Below, in pieces: positions 56,181 through 63,970 of a stretch of 64,000 nucleotides of DNA. The notes below the pieces were generated by a model. That model was not told the origin of the DNA and did not search any database. It saw only the letters and a list, made by a program, of their open reading frames with translations. The position numbers and the translations under genes are program-made. How positions within the stretch are numbered: the stretch's first letter is position 1; every line of letters starts with the position of its first letter. The DNA is from Geodermatophilus sp. TF02-6 (GTDB lineage Bacteria > Actinomycetota > Actinomycetes > Mycobacteriales > Geodermatophilaceae), in assembly GCF_003319115.1 (NCBI RefSeq), contig NZ_QOHF01000023.1:1-64000 (forward strand), in the 5' to 3' direction.

Positions 56181-57680
56181 ATGACGGACACGGTGAGCAC
56201 GACGGCTCCGGTGACGACGGGGCTCTACATCGGCGGGCAGGTGCGGTCGACGGCGGACACGCTCGAGGTCGTCGACCCGGCCCGGCCGGGCGTCGTCGTC
56301 GGCTCCGCGGCCGCGGCGACCACGGAGGACGTCGCCGACGCCGTAGCGGCGGCCAAGGGGGCCTACCCGGCGTGGTCGGCGCTGTCCGCCCAGGAGCGGG
56401 CGGCCCGCATGGCCGCCGCCATCGAGGGCATCGCCGACGACCGCGACGAGGACGCGCGGGTGCTCTCGCTGGAGAACGGCAAGATCCGCACGGAGGCGTG
56501 GGTCGACGCGCTGGTCTTCGAGATCCGGTGGCAGCTCGCCCTGTCCCTCGCGGACGAGGTGGAGCAGACCAAGGTGCTGCCGCCCGCCCCGGGGATCCCC
56601 GTCCAGACCACCGTCGCCCACCAGCCGCTCGGCGTGGTGACCGTCATCGTGCCGTTCAACTGGCCGATCGCCATCCTCGCCGCGTCGCTCCCCCACGCGC
56701 TGCTCGCCGGCAACACGGCGATCGTCAAGCCGCCGCCCTCGGCGCCGCTGGCGACGACGCGGCTGGTGCAGCGCGTGGCGGAGAAGCTGCCCCCGGGCGT
56801 GCTCAACGTGGTGACCGGCCGGGACAGCGAGATGGCCGGTCTGATCGACGACCCCGACGTGGCGAAGGTCTGTTTCACCGGCAGCGTGAACGGCGGCAAG
56901 CGGATCATGGAGATGGCCGCCCGCAGCCTCACCCGGGTCACCCTGGAGCTGGGCGGCAACGACCCCGCGATCATCCGCGAGGACGCCGTCCTCGACGACG
57001 ACCACCTCGACCGCCTGTTCGGTGCCATCTACGACAGCACCGGCCAGATCTGCATGAACGCCAAGCGGCTCTACGTCCACCGCTCGCGCAAGGACGAGCT
57101 CGTCGACGGGCTGGCCCGGCGACTCGAGCAGGTCGTCCTCGGTCACGGTCTGGCCGAGGGCACCACGATGGGCCCCCTCCACCAGGCCGCGCAGAAGGCG
57201 TTCGTCGCGGAGATCATCGAGGAGGCGAAGGCCGCCGGGGCGACGGTGCTGGAGTTCGGCGAGCTGCCGGACGGCGAGCTCGCCGGCGGGAACTTCCTGC
57301 GCCCGGCCATCGTCGTCGACCCCGACCCGTCGCTGCGCGTGGTCACCCAGGAGCAGTTCGGGCCGGTGGTCCCGGTGATCCCGTTCGACGACGACGCCGA
57401 GGCGGTGCGGCTGGCCAACGACAGCTGGGGCGGGCTGTGCGCCTCCGTCTGGACCGCGGACGACGACAGCGCCAACCGGCTGGGGAGCCAGCTGGAGTGC
57501 GGCTACGTGTGGGTCAACGACCACGGCGCCGCGCGGCTGGACCTGCGCGCCCCCTTCGGCGGCATGAAGCAGTCGGGCATGGGCCGCGAGCAGGGCATCG
57601 AGGGCGTCCGCGCCTTCCAGGACACCCGGTCGATCGCGCACGCCGCGGACGAGACCGAGCAGGCCGGGGCCTCGGCCTGA
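56181..57680 (+). CDS. NAD(P)-dependent aldehyde dehydrogenase
   Basis: The 499-residue enzyme has the cofactor segment GVVTVIVPFNWPIAILAASLPHALLAGNTAIVKPP, the catalytic Glu in VTLELGGNDPAII and the catalytic Cys in STGQICMNAKRLYVH. It should oxidise the aldehyde left after transketolase action or dehydrogenation. It is divergent from the main operon and shares its control region. A 16-base-pair terminator follows. Confidence 0.9.
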   Translation: MTDTVSTTAPVTTGLYIGGQVRSTADTLEVVDPARPGVVVGSAAAATTEDVADAVAAAKGAYPAWSALSAQERAARMAAAIEGIADDRDEDARVLSLENGKIRTEAWVDALVFEIRWQLALSLADEVEQTKVLPPAPGIPVQTTVAHQPLGVVTVIVPFNWPIAILAASLPHALLAGNTAIVKPPPSAPLATTRLVQRVAEKLPPGVLNVVTGRDSEMAGLIDDPDVAKVCFTGSVNGGKRIMEMAARSLTRVTLELGGNDPAIIREDAVLDDDHLDRLFGAIYDSTGQICMNAKRLYVHRSRKDELVDGLARRLEQVVLGHGLAEGTTMGPLHQAAQKAFVAEIIEEAKAAGATVLEFGELPDGELAGGNFLRPAIVVDPDPSLRVVTQEQFGPVVPVIPFDDDAEAVRLANDSWGGLCASVWTADDDSANRLGSQLECGYVWVNDHGAARLDLRAPFGGMKQSGMGREQGIEGVRAFQDTRSIAHAADETEQAGASA

Positions 57681-57687
57681 CGCCACC

Positions 57688-57724
57688 GTCGGGGCCGGCG
57701 GGGCGCTCCCCCGCCGGCCCCGAC
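57688..57724 (+). terminator. Hairpin after the aldehyde dehydrogenase gene
   Basis: Perfect 16-base arms (GTCGGGGCCGGCGGGG and its complement) with a five-base loop start eight bases after the stop. They separate the dehydrogenase from the MarR gene. Confidence 0.8.
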
Positions 57725-57735
57725 CGGTGTCTGGC

Positions 57736-57777
57736 TATGCTCGCGGACGGTCCAGAGTCGTATTCCAGTGGTACTGG
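57736..57777 (+). promoter_or_regulatory. Promoter and possible autoregulatory site of the MarR gene
   Basis: TATGCT (57736-57741) is a good -10 box. About 24 bases downstream lies CCAGT-GGT-ACTGG (57765-57777), a perfect small inverted repeat placed where a repressor would block the start of transcription. Confidence 0.55.
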
Positions 57778-57814
57778 GGCCACGCCGCACACCGCCCCGA
57801 TGGAGGAGTCGACG

Positions 57815-58327
57815 ATGGAGCTGCCGCCGGATGCCATCCCCACGCCCATGCCGACCGTGATCGACAGCGAGGACTTCACGCCGCGCCTGCTGTCCCTGCT
57901 GTCGAACAGCCTGGTGTGGCGCGAGTCGCGCGCTCTGCGCAAGCGCTTCGGTCTGGGCACCAACGACTGGCGCGTCATCTCCGCCATCGCCATCCGGCCG
58001 GGCGTGACCGCGAGCGAGATCTCCGAGTTCATCGCGGTGAACAAGGCGATCGTGTCCAAGAGCGTGGGTGTGCTCACCGGTCGCGGGCTCATCGTGCAGG
58101 TGGAGGACACCGGCCGGTCCCGGCAGCTGTTCCTGACGGCTGCCGGCGCCGAGATGCACGACGCGATGCTGCCGATCTCGATGCGCGGCCAGGAGATCAT
58201 CCTGGCCGACCTGTCGGCGGAGGACGTGGTCCGGCTCAACCAGCTGCTGCGCCGACTCCTCAGCCGTGTGCGCGAGCTGCAGGTCGAGGACGCGCTGGAC
58301 GAGCCCGGGGACGCCGAGCTGGCCTGA
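57815..58327 (+). CDS. MarR-family transcriptional regulator
   Basis: The 170-residue protein has the winged helix-turn-helix GTNDWRVISAIAIRPGVTASEISEFIAVNKAIVSKSVGVLTGRGLIVQVEDTGRSRQLFLT. The wing carries the conserved Asp-x-Arg. The N-terminus (~30 residues) is longer than usual. It is the only regulator gene of the island and a candidate for the TTTACnTGTAAA operators, its own CCAGTGGTACTGG site, or both. ATG at 57815 behind GGAGGAG. Confidence 0.88.
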   Translation: MELPPDAIPTPMPTVIDSEDFTPRLLSLLSNSLVWRESRALRKRFGLGTNDWRVISAIAIRPGVTASEISEFIAVNKAIVSKSVGVLTGRGLIVQVEDTGRSRQLFLTAAGAEMHDAMLPISMRGQEIILADLSAEDVVRLNQLLRRLLSRVRELQVEDALDEPGDAELA

Positions 58328-58396
58328 GCCGTCGGCAGCCGCCACCCCGCACCATCGATGGGGATCACCGACCACAGGCCCGTGGGACGTGGCGAC

Positions 58397-58430
58397 GTCC
58401 CGGGACACCGGTGGAGGGGTGTCCCGGGAC
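58397..58430 (+). terminator. Hairpin after the MarR gene
   Basis: Thirteen-base perfect arms GTCCCGGGACACC / GGTGTCCCGGGAC with an eight-base loop lie between marR and the tRNA gene. It can also terminate tRNA transcription from the opposite side. Confidence 0.75.
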
Positions 58431-58438
58431 ACGACACT

Positions 58439-58538
58439 GGTGGAGCTGAGGGGATTTGAACCCCTGACCCCCTCGATGCGAACGAGGTGCGCTACCGGTC
58501 TGCGCCACAGCCCCTGACCACCGGCCAGCCTACCGTCC
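58439..58538. repeat. Right 100-base direct repeat: tRNA-Ala plus its -10 box
   Basis: Partner of 47275-47374, with 81 identical bases, a seven-base variable spacer and AGCCTACCGTCC. The two repeats bracket 11.06 kb of catabolic genes. Confidence 0.9.
58441..58514 (-). tRNA. tRNA-Ala (anticodon CGC), copy 2
   Basis: Identical to copy 1 over the whole mature tRNA, with the G3-U70 pair and CGC anticodon. Here the discriminator is followed by CCA, so the 3' end is encoded, unlike copy 1 (CCG). Confidence 0.93.
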
Positions 58539-58565
58539 ACGCGTCCCGGCGCCGCCACGGGGTGG

Positions 58566-58637
58566 CCCTCCTGCACGGCCCCGTCCCGGGTCCTGCCCCG
58601 AGCCTGCGAGGGGAGAGGAGGACGGGGCCTCTTCAGC
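58566..58637. repeat. Short GC-rich intergenic repeat at the sepX stop
   Basis: It contains CTCCTGCACGGCCCCGTCC, GAGCCTGCGAGGGG and GGAGGACGGGGCCTCTTCA. The last three bases are the complement of the sepX stop codon, as at ispE. Confidence 0.6.
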
Positions 58638-59382
58638 CGTTGACGACCCGGCGGGGCTGGTAGACGTCGATGTCGGCGAAGCCGATGTCGTCGTCGTCCA
58701 GGCCCACGACCGCGCTGTCCTGCCAGCCGGCCGGGGTGGCGGTGCGGGCGGCCACGACCCGGCCGGGACGCAGCGGGTGCACCGGGGCCAGCGGCAGGCT
58801 GGGGTGCGGCAGGCCGCCGGTGTGCCGGGAGACCTCCTCGACGACGGGAGCCTCGGCGACCACGCCAGCCGGTCGGGGCGCGGGCGCCGGGCGCTCGGCG
58901 GGCCGGGCGACCGGCTGGCGCGGCGTGGGCCGGGCGGCCGGCTGGCGCGCGGCGCGGGCGGCGGCCCGGACGGCCCGGCGGGCGGCCAGCCGCTCCCGGC
59001 GTGCGGCAGCCCGCAGCACCAGCAGGTAGGCGACGACCGCGAGGTCGAGCACGCCCTGCACGATCCACAGCCAGGGGCTGTAGATGATCGCCCCGACCAG
59101 GGCCAGCAGCGTGAGGGCGACCAGGCCGGCCAGGGTGCGCCGGCGGACGGCGTGCACGTCGACCCGCAGCTCGCCGGAGGTCCGCAGCGCCGCCCGGTCG
59201 ACGGCCACCCGCTCGGTCTCGGCGTGGACCGTGGGGTCGACGGCCCGGCGGCGCTGCAGCGTCCGGCCGGAGTCGGCCGACCCGACCCGTGCCGACCGGG
59301 AGTCACCCCGGGTCACCACCATGGGCACCAGCACGACGAACCAGAGCACGACCAGTGCGGCCAGCAGCACGCCCGATCCCAT
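58633..59382 (-). CDS. sepX: SepX/GlpR-like membrane division protein
   Basis: The ~249-residue protein has a first membrane helix at the N-terminus (MGSGVLLAALVVLWFVVLVPMVV) and two more near 85-130. An Ala/Arg/Pro-rich cytoplasmic region and a short conserved tail follow (AVVGLDDDDIGFADIDVYQPRRV). The order SepX/GlpR, RimJ, MoeA/Glp, GalU is the actinobacterial division locus. SepX (Streptomyces) and GlpR (Corynebacterium) are membrane partners of FtsZ-linked proteins. Assignment rests on topology and synteny. A GTG at 59394 is an alternative start. Confidence 0.7.
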   Translation of the reverse strand: MGSGVLLAALVVLWFVVLVPMVVTRGDSRSARVGSADSGRTLQRRRAVDPTVHAETERVAVDRAALRTSGELRVDVHAVRRRTLAGLVALTLLALVGAIIYSPWLWIVQGVLDLAVVAYLLVLRAAARRERLAARRAVRAAARAARQPAARPTPRQPVARPAERPAPAPRPAGVVAEAPVVEEVSRHTGGLPHPSLPLAPVHPLRPGRVVAARTATPAGWQDSAVVGLDDDDIGFADIDVYQPRRVVNG

Positions 59383-59538
59383 CCAGAACACCACCCGTCA
59401 CAAGAGTCACCCGCTCGGCGAAGCTACGGCCTGGACCTCCCCGTTCGAGGGAGGCGCGCGGGCGTGTCACTGATGTGTCGTGTGACTGGAGTGTCCTGAT
59501 CGCGGCGTGTCGACACGGCGTCACCGGCCGCGGCGCGG

Positions 59539-60159
59539 TCAGCGTGGTATACGGGTACGCCAACGGCCGAGGACGCCGTCGGGCGGGTCCTCGGCCAGCA
59601 ACGCGAAGGTGTCGTGGTCGCGCCAGGTCCCGTCTATGTCCAGATAGCGGCGCAGCAAACCCTCGTGGCGGAAGCCGAGCCGCTCCACCAGCCGCCGGCT
59701 GGGCCCGTTCTCCGGGCGGATGTCGGCCTGCAACCGGTGCAGGCGCACGGCGCCGAACGCGTGGTCGCAGACCAGCGCCACGGCCAGCGAGGCCATCCCC
59801 CGACCGGCCACCGCGCGGTCGATCCAGTAGCCGAGGTTGCCCGAGCGCAGCGCCCCGCGGACGACGTTGTCGATGGTCACCTGGCCGGCCAGCCGCCCGT
59901 CGACCCGGACGACGAACGGCAGCGTCACCCCCATGGCGGCCCGGCGCAGCACCACCCGCCGCATCGCCCGGTAGGCCGCGGGCGTGTGCCGGCCGGCCCA
60001 CGGTGAGGACGCGGTCGGTTCCCACGGGGCCAGCCACGCCTCGTTGACCAGCCGCACCCGGCTCCACTCCTCGGCGTCCCGGCGGCGCGGCGGGTGCAGC
60101 TCGACCGGGCCCCAGGCCAGCTGGGCCGGCCAGCCGGGGTGCTGCGCGGAGTCGACCAC
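59539..60159 (-). CDS. rimJ: RimJ-like GNAT N-acetyltransferase
   Basis: The 206-residue GNAT protein has VELHPPRRRDAEEWSRVR near the start, the acetyl-CoA segment NLGYWIDRAVAGRGMASLAVALVCDHAFG and ENGPSRRLVERLGFRHEGLLRRYLDIDG. RimJ acetylates the N-terminus of ribosomal protein S5 in E. coli; in actinobacteria the substrate is not settled. It lies nine bases from the moeA/glp gene and is likely cotranscribed with it. Confidence 0.88.
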   Translation of the reverse strand: MVDSAQHPGWPAQLAWGPVELHPPRRRDAEEWSRVRLVNEAWLAPWEPTASSPWAGRHTPAAYRAMRRVVLRRAAMGVTLPFVVRVDGRLAGQVTIDNVVRGALRSGNLGYWIDRAVAGRGMASLAVALVCDHAFGAVRLHRLQADIRPENGPSRRLVERLGFRHEGLLRRYLDIDGTWRDHDTFALLAEDPPDGVLGRWRTRIPR

Positions 60160-60167
60160 GGCGCCGC

Positions 60168-61625
60168 TCAGCCGCCGAGCAGCAGGGGCATCACGGTGAC
60201 CAGCCCGCCGGCGGCCACCTCGGTGACGTCCTCGTCGACGACGATCAGGCAGTTGGCCCGGGCCATCCGCGCCAGCATCGCCTCGCTGCCGTCCCCGAGG
60301 GGCTCGACCACGTAGCCGCCGTCCGGGTGGCGCATGACCTGCCCGTGCAGGTACTGCCGGTAGCCCAGCGGCGAGGCCAGCCGCTCGGCGGCGATGGCCT
60401 GCACGGTGCGGCGGAACAGCTGGCGCTTGCCGAGCATCACCCGGATCGCCGGGCGCACGAACACCTCGAAGGCGACCAGCGCCGCGACCGGTTCCCCGGG
60501 CACGCAGATCACCGGGACGGCGTCGCGGCCCAGCCGGCCGAACGCCTGCACCGGGCCCGGGTGCATGGTCACCGGCGAGGACCGCAGGGGGCCGAGCTCG
60601 GCGAGCACCTCCTGCACCAGGTCGCCCTCGCAGGCGAAGGTGCCGGCGATGAGCACCAGGTCGCTGCGCAGCAGCTGGCTCTCCAGCACCTCGGTGAGCC
60701 GGCGCCGGTCAGCGGGGACGATGCCCGACCGGTAGGCCTCGGCGCCGGCGTCGCGCGCCGCCGCGGCCAGCGCGTAGCTGTTGACGTCGACCACCTGGCC
60801 AGGCGCGGGCGGGGTGCTGATGTCGACCAGCTCGCTGCCGGCGGAGAGGACGGCGACCCGCGGCCGGGGGCGCACCTGCACGCGGTCGCGGCCGACCGCG
60901 GCCAGCAGGCTGATCTGGGCCGGCCCGATCGGGGTGCCGACCTGCACCGCGGTGGTGCCGGGCGCGACGTCCTCCCCCGCGCGGCGCACCCAGTCGCCAG
61001 CCGCCGGACCGGCGTGCACCGCCACCGTGACCGCGCCGCCGTCGGTCCACACCGCCGGGACGACGACGTCGGCGCCGACCGGCAGCATCGCCCCGGCGGC
61101 CACCTTGTGCGCCATCCCCGGCCCGATGGACGACGGGCCGCTCGGACCGGCGACGCTCTCCCCGACCACCGACAGGTACGCCGGCTCCTCCGGGGTGGCG
61201 CCCTCCACGTCGAGGGCGCGGACGGCGTAGCCGTCGAGGGCGGCCTGGTCGAAGGCGGGCAGCGCCCGCTGGCTGACCACTTCCTCGGCGCAGAGCAGGC
61301 CCTGCGCGTCGAGGACGGCGAGCTCGATCGGATCCGGCTGCGGCACCGCGGAGAGGATCTCGTCGAGGTGCTGCTCGACCGTCCGCGGCGGCACCGGCTC
61401 GGGCGGGGCCGGGGGCGGCACGAGGTCGCGGTCGATGGCGGTCGTCGCGTGCGGCGGCGCCGCCCCGTGCGGCGGCGCCATCCCGTGCAGCGGCGCCATC
61501 CCGTGCAGCGGCGCCATCCCCTGCGGCGGCGCCGGGACCTCACGCACGACCGTGCCCTGGCGCAGGTCCAGCGCCGTGGTGTCCCGCTGTCCCGGGAGCG
61601 TCCCGCTCCTGCCGTCGTCGGTCAT
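60168..61625 (-). CDS. glp: Gephyrin-like MoeA homologue (Glp), probably a division protein
   Basis: The 485-residue protein has the MoeA domain order from ~85: FDQAALDGYAVRA, GAMLPVGADVVVPA, RRAGEDVAPGTT, VAVLSAGSELVD and the C-terminal MoeA_C. Several catalytic motifs deviate from molybdopterin molybdotransferases. GGVSxG is AGTFACEGD, MKPGKP is MHPGPVQ and LPGNP is VPGEP. This suggests loss of Mo insertion and a scaffold role, as shown for corynebacterial Glp with its receptor GlpR. Residues ~30-60 consist of repeated MAPLHG units, an unusual extension. ATG at 61625. Confidence 0.8.
   Translation of the reverse strand: MTDDGRSGTLPGQRDTTALDLRQGTVVREVPAPPQGMAPLHGMAPLHGMAPPHGAAPPHATTAIDRDLVPPPAPPEPVPPRTVEQHLDEILSAVPQPDPIELAVLDAQGLLCAEEVVSQRALPAFDQAALDGYAVRALDVEGATPEEPAYLSVVGESVAGPSGPSSIGPGMAHKVAAGAMLPVGADVVVPAVWTDGGAVTVAVHAGPAAGDWVRRAGEDVAPGTTAVQVGTPIGPAQISLLAAVGRDRVQVRPRPRVAVLSAGSELVDISTPPAPGQVVDVNSYALAAAARDAGAEAYRSGIVPADRRRLTEVLESQLLRSDLVLIAGTFACEGDLVQEVLAELGPLRSSPVTMHPGPVQAFGRLGRDAVPVICVPGEPVAALVAFEVFVRPAIRVMLGKRQLFRRTVQAIAAERLASPLGYRQYLHGQVMRHPDGGYVVEPLGDGSEAMLARMARANCLIVVDEDVTEVAAGGLVTVMPLLLGG
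61449..61533. repeat. 18-bp tandem repeat in the 5' part of glp
   Basis: About four and a half units of GTGCAGCGGCGCCATCCC (with variants) encode MAPLHG/MAPPHG/AAPPHA peptides. The array lies in a region predicted to be disordered and keeps the frame. Confidence 0.85.
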
Positions 61626-61665
61626 CCCCACCACGGGGTTCGATGCTCCCCCCTGGACGCGCCGA

Positions 61666-62580
61666 TCAGGCTCCCGACGCGCCCTCGGCCGGCAGGTCGG
61701 CGACGAACTCGGCGAGCCAGGCCCGCAGCGGCGGCCCCAGGTCGTCGCGCTCGGCGGCCAACCGGACGACGGCCTTGAGGTAGTCCAGCCGGTCGCCGGT
61801 GTCGTAGCGGCGGCCGGAGAAGACCACGCCGTGCACCGGCTCACCCCGCTCCACCAGCGTGGCGAGGGCGTCGGTGAGCTGGATCTCCCCGCCGCGGCCG
61901 GGCGCGGTGCCGCGCAGGACGGCGAAGACCTCGGGGGCGAGCACGTAGCGGCCGATGACCGCCAGGGTGGACGGCGCCTCGTCGACCGGCGGCTTCTCGA
62001 CCAGGCCGGTGATCGTGACGACGTCCGACCCGCCGGGCTCGACGGCGACCGCCCCGTACTTGTCGATGTCCTCCCGACCCACGTCGAGCAGCGCCACCAC
62101 CGACCCGCCGTGCTCGGCCTGCACCTGCAGCATCTGCTCGAGCAGGTGGTCGCGGGCGTCGATGAGGTCGTCGCCGAGCAGGACGGCGAACGGCTCGTCC
62201 CCGACGAAGGCGGCGGCCTGCAGCACCGCGTGCCCGAGACCGCGGGCCTCGCCCTGCCGGACGAAGTGCACCTGCGCGATCTCGGTGGAGGCGTGCACGG
62301 CCGCGAGCCGGTCGGCGTCGCCCTTCTTCTCCAGGGCCGCCTCGAGTTCGGGGGCGCGGTCGAAGAAGTCCTCGATCGCGCCCTTGTTGCGGCCGGTGAC
62401 CATGAGCACCTCGGTCAGCCCGGCGCGGGCGGCCTCCTCGACGATGTACTGCAGCGCGGGCCGGTCGACGACCGGCAGCAGCTCCTTGGGCACCGCCTTG
62501 GTGGCCGGCAGGAAGCGGGTGCCCATCCCGGCGACGGGGATGACGGCCTTCCGTGTCGGGCGGGTGCTCGGCGTCGGCAT
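61666..62580 (-). CDS. galU: UTP-glucose-1-phosphate uridylyltransferase
   Basis: GalU makes UDP-glucose for polysaccharides, glycolipids and trehalose. The 304-residue protein has the nucleotide-binding AVIPVAGMGTRFLPATKAVPKELLPVVDRP, LLGDDLIDARD, EKPPVDEAPS and GEIQLTDALATL. The ATG at 62580 gives MPTPSTRPTRKAVIPVAG. It starts the galU-glp-rimJ cluster and should supply sugar nucleotides to the EPS genes. Confidence 0.95.
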   Translation of the reverse strand: MPTPSTRPTRKAVIPVAGMGTRFLPATKAVPKELLPVVDRPALQYIVEEAARAGLTEVLMVTGRNKGAIEDFFDRAPELEAALEKKGDADRLAAVHASTEIAQVHFVRQGEARGLGHAVLQAAAFVGDEPFAVLLGDDLIDARDHLLEQMLQVQAEHGGSVVALLDVGREDIDKYGAVAVEPGGSDVVTITGLVEKPPVDEAPSTLAVIGRYVLAPEVFAVLRGTAPGRGGEIQLTDALATLVERGEPVHGVVFSGRRYDTGDRLDYLKAVVRLAAERDDLGPPLRAWLAEFVADLPAEGASGA

Positions 62581-62779
62581 GCCCGGAGCGTATCCAGGGC
62601 GCCGACGGCCGCCGCCGTCCCCGGGCCGTCCGGGACCTCGGCGCCCCCGCCGGGGGAAGGCCGCCGGGCATCGACTCCCGGTGGGGTGGGCGGCCACACT
62701 CGGCAGCGCCGCAACCGGTCCGAGCGGGGGCGGCGCCCCGGGTCGCGTCCGCCACCGCGGTCCCCAGGAGGGAGCCGAC

Positions 62780-63970
62780 GTGTCCCACCTCGAGTTCTAC
62801 CTGCGGTCCTACCCGCAGCCGGACGACATCAGGGCACAGGCCGCCGCCGCCGAGGAGGACGGCTGGGACGGGTTGCTGTTGACCGACACGCAGAACCTGA
62901 GCATGGACGTCGTCGGGTCGCTGCACCTGGCGGCGTCGGCCACGTCGCGGCTGCGGCTCGGGACCGCCGTCACCAACCTGGTCACCCGCCACCCCGCGGT
63001 CGTGGCGTCGACGTTCGCGACCCTGCACCACGTCACCGGGGGACGCGCCCACATCGGCCTCGGGCGGGGGGACACGGCGCTCGAGCTGATCGGCACCAGG
63101 CCGCCGTCGGCCGACGAGTTCGAGCAGCAGGTCGGCCGGTTGCAGACCTACCTGCGGGGGGACGTGGTCGACGTCGGCGGTCTGGGCAGCCGCATCACCT
63201 GGCTGCCGCTGGAGGGGGAGACCAAGGTCCCCGTGGACGTCTTCGGCTCCGGCCCGCACGTCATCGGCGTCGGAGCCCGGCGGGGCGACCGGCTCACCGT
63301 CACGGTGGGCGCCGAACCGGAACGGGTCGACTGGGCGGTGCAGACGGCGCGCCGGGCGCGCGCGTCGGCCGGGCTCGACCCCGACGACCTGGACGTCGGC
63401 GCGTTCGTGGTGGTCGGCGTGGGCACCGACGAGGCGGCGCTCGACGCGCTCGTGCGCGGCAACGCGAGCATCTCGGCGCACTTCCAGCGGGGCTCGACGG
63501 CGCTGCTGTCGCGGACCGACGCGGCCGTCGTCGCCGAGGTCACCGACCACTACGACGAGTACCACCACGGCCTCGAGCACGCGGCCCAGTCCGAGGCGCT
63601 CTCCGCGGACTTCCTCCGCAGGTTCTGCGTCATCGGCCGTCCGGAGGAGTGCGTCGAGCGGCTCGGCCGGCTGGTCTCCTCGGGTCTGTCCCACGTGACC
63701 GTCGTCGGTGGTTCCCGCGACGTCGACCCCGCGGTCCGGCGACGCTCCGACACCTGGTGGCCACCGAGGTGCTGCCCGCCGTGCGGGCCCTCTGACGCAC
63801 GGCACCGGCACGCGACGACAGGAGCGGACGAGATGACCGGAGACGACCGGAGGTCGGTGCTCGCCACCGGCGGGGCCAACGCGGTGGGACGGGGGCTCGG
63901 CGTCGACCTGGCCGCGCGCTGTACGACCGCGAGCAGGCTGGTCGTGGACGGCGGGTTCGTCAGCCAGTGA
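62780..63970 (+). CDS. LLM-class flavin/F420-dependent monooxygenase, frameshifted near its 3' end
   Basis: The first ~325 residues are a normal luciferase-like TIM barrel: FYLRSYPQPDDIRAQAAAAEEDGWDGLLLTDTQN, RLRLGTAVTNLVTRHPAVVAS, GRAHIGLGRGDTALEL and FCVIGRPEECVERLGRLV. After about 63745 the open frame turns into WWPPRCCPPCGPSD, unlike the family. The next frame reads LVATEVLPAVRAL and stops at 63795, exactly the expected C-terminus. A one-base loss (or two-base gain) near 63750 therefore breaks the gene. In the open frame it then runs on into an SDR remnant. GTG 62780 behind AGGAGGGAG. Confidence 0.8.
   Translation: MSHLEFYLRSYPQPDDIRAQAAAAEEDGWDGLLLTDTQNLSMDVVGSLHLAASATSRLRLGTAVTNLVTRHPAVVASTFATLHHVTGGRAHIGLGRGDTALELIGTRPPSADEFEQQVGRLQTYLRGDVVDVGGLGSRITWLPLEGETKVPVDVFGSGPHVIGVGARRGDRLTVTVGAEPERVDWAVQTARRARASAGLDPDDLDVGAFVVVGVGTDEAALDALVRGNASISAHFQRGSTALLSRTDAAVVAEVTDHYDEYHHGLEHAAQSEALSADFLRRFCVIGRPEECVERLGRLVSSGLSHVTVVGGSRDVDPAVRRRSDTWWPPRCCPPCGPSDARHRHATTGADEMTGDDRRSVLATGGANAVGRGLGVDLAARCTTASRLVVDGGFVSQ
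63833..63970 (+). pseudogene. Remnant of a short-chain dehydrogenase gene with its middle deleted
   Basis: The 45-codon frame from ATG 63833 reads MTGDDRRSVLATGGANAVGRGLGVDLAARCTTASRLVVDGGFVSQ. The first half is an SDR NAD-binding start (TGGANxxGRG) and the second half an SDR C-terminus (SRLVVDGGF). About 200 central residues, including the catalytic YxxxK, are missing. The fragment is preceded by a good site (CAGGAGCGGACGAG). It is most simply an internal deletion. Confidence 0.75.

Noticed and set aside
47366..58327. Prophage or integrative conjugative element
   Set aside because: There is no integrase, excisionase, relaxase or phage structural gene between the tRNA repeats, only metabolism and transport genes.
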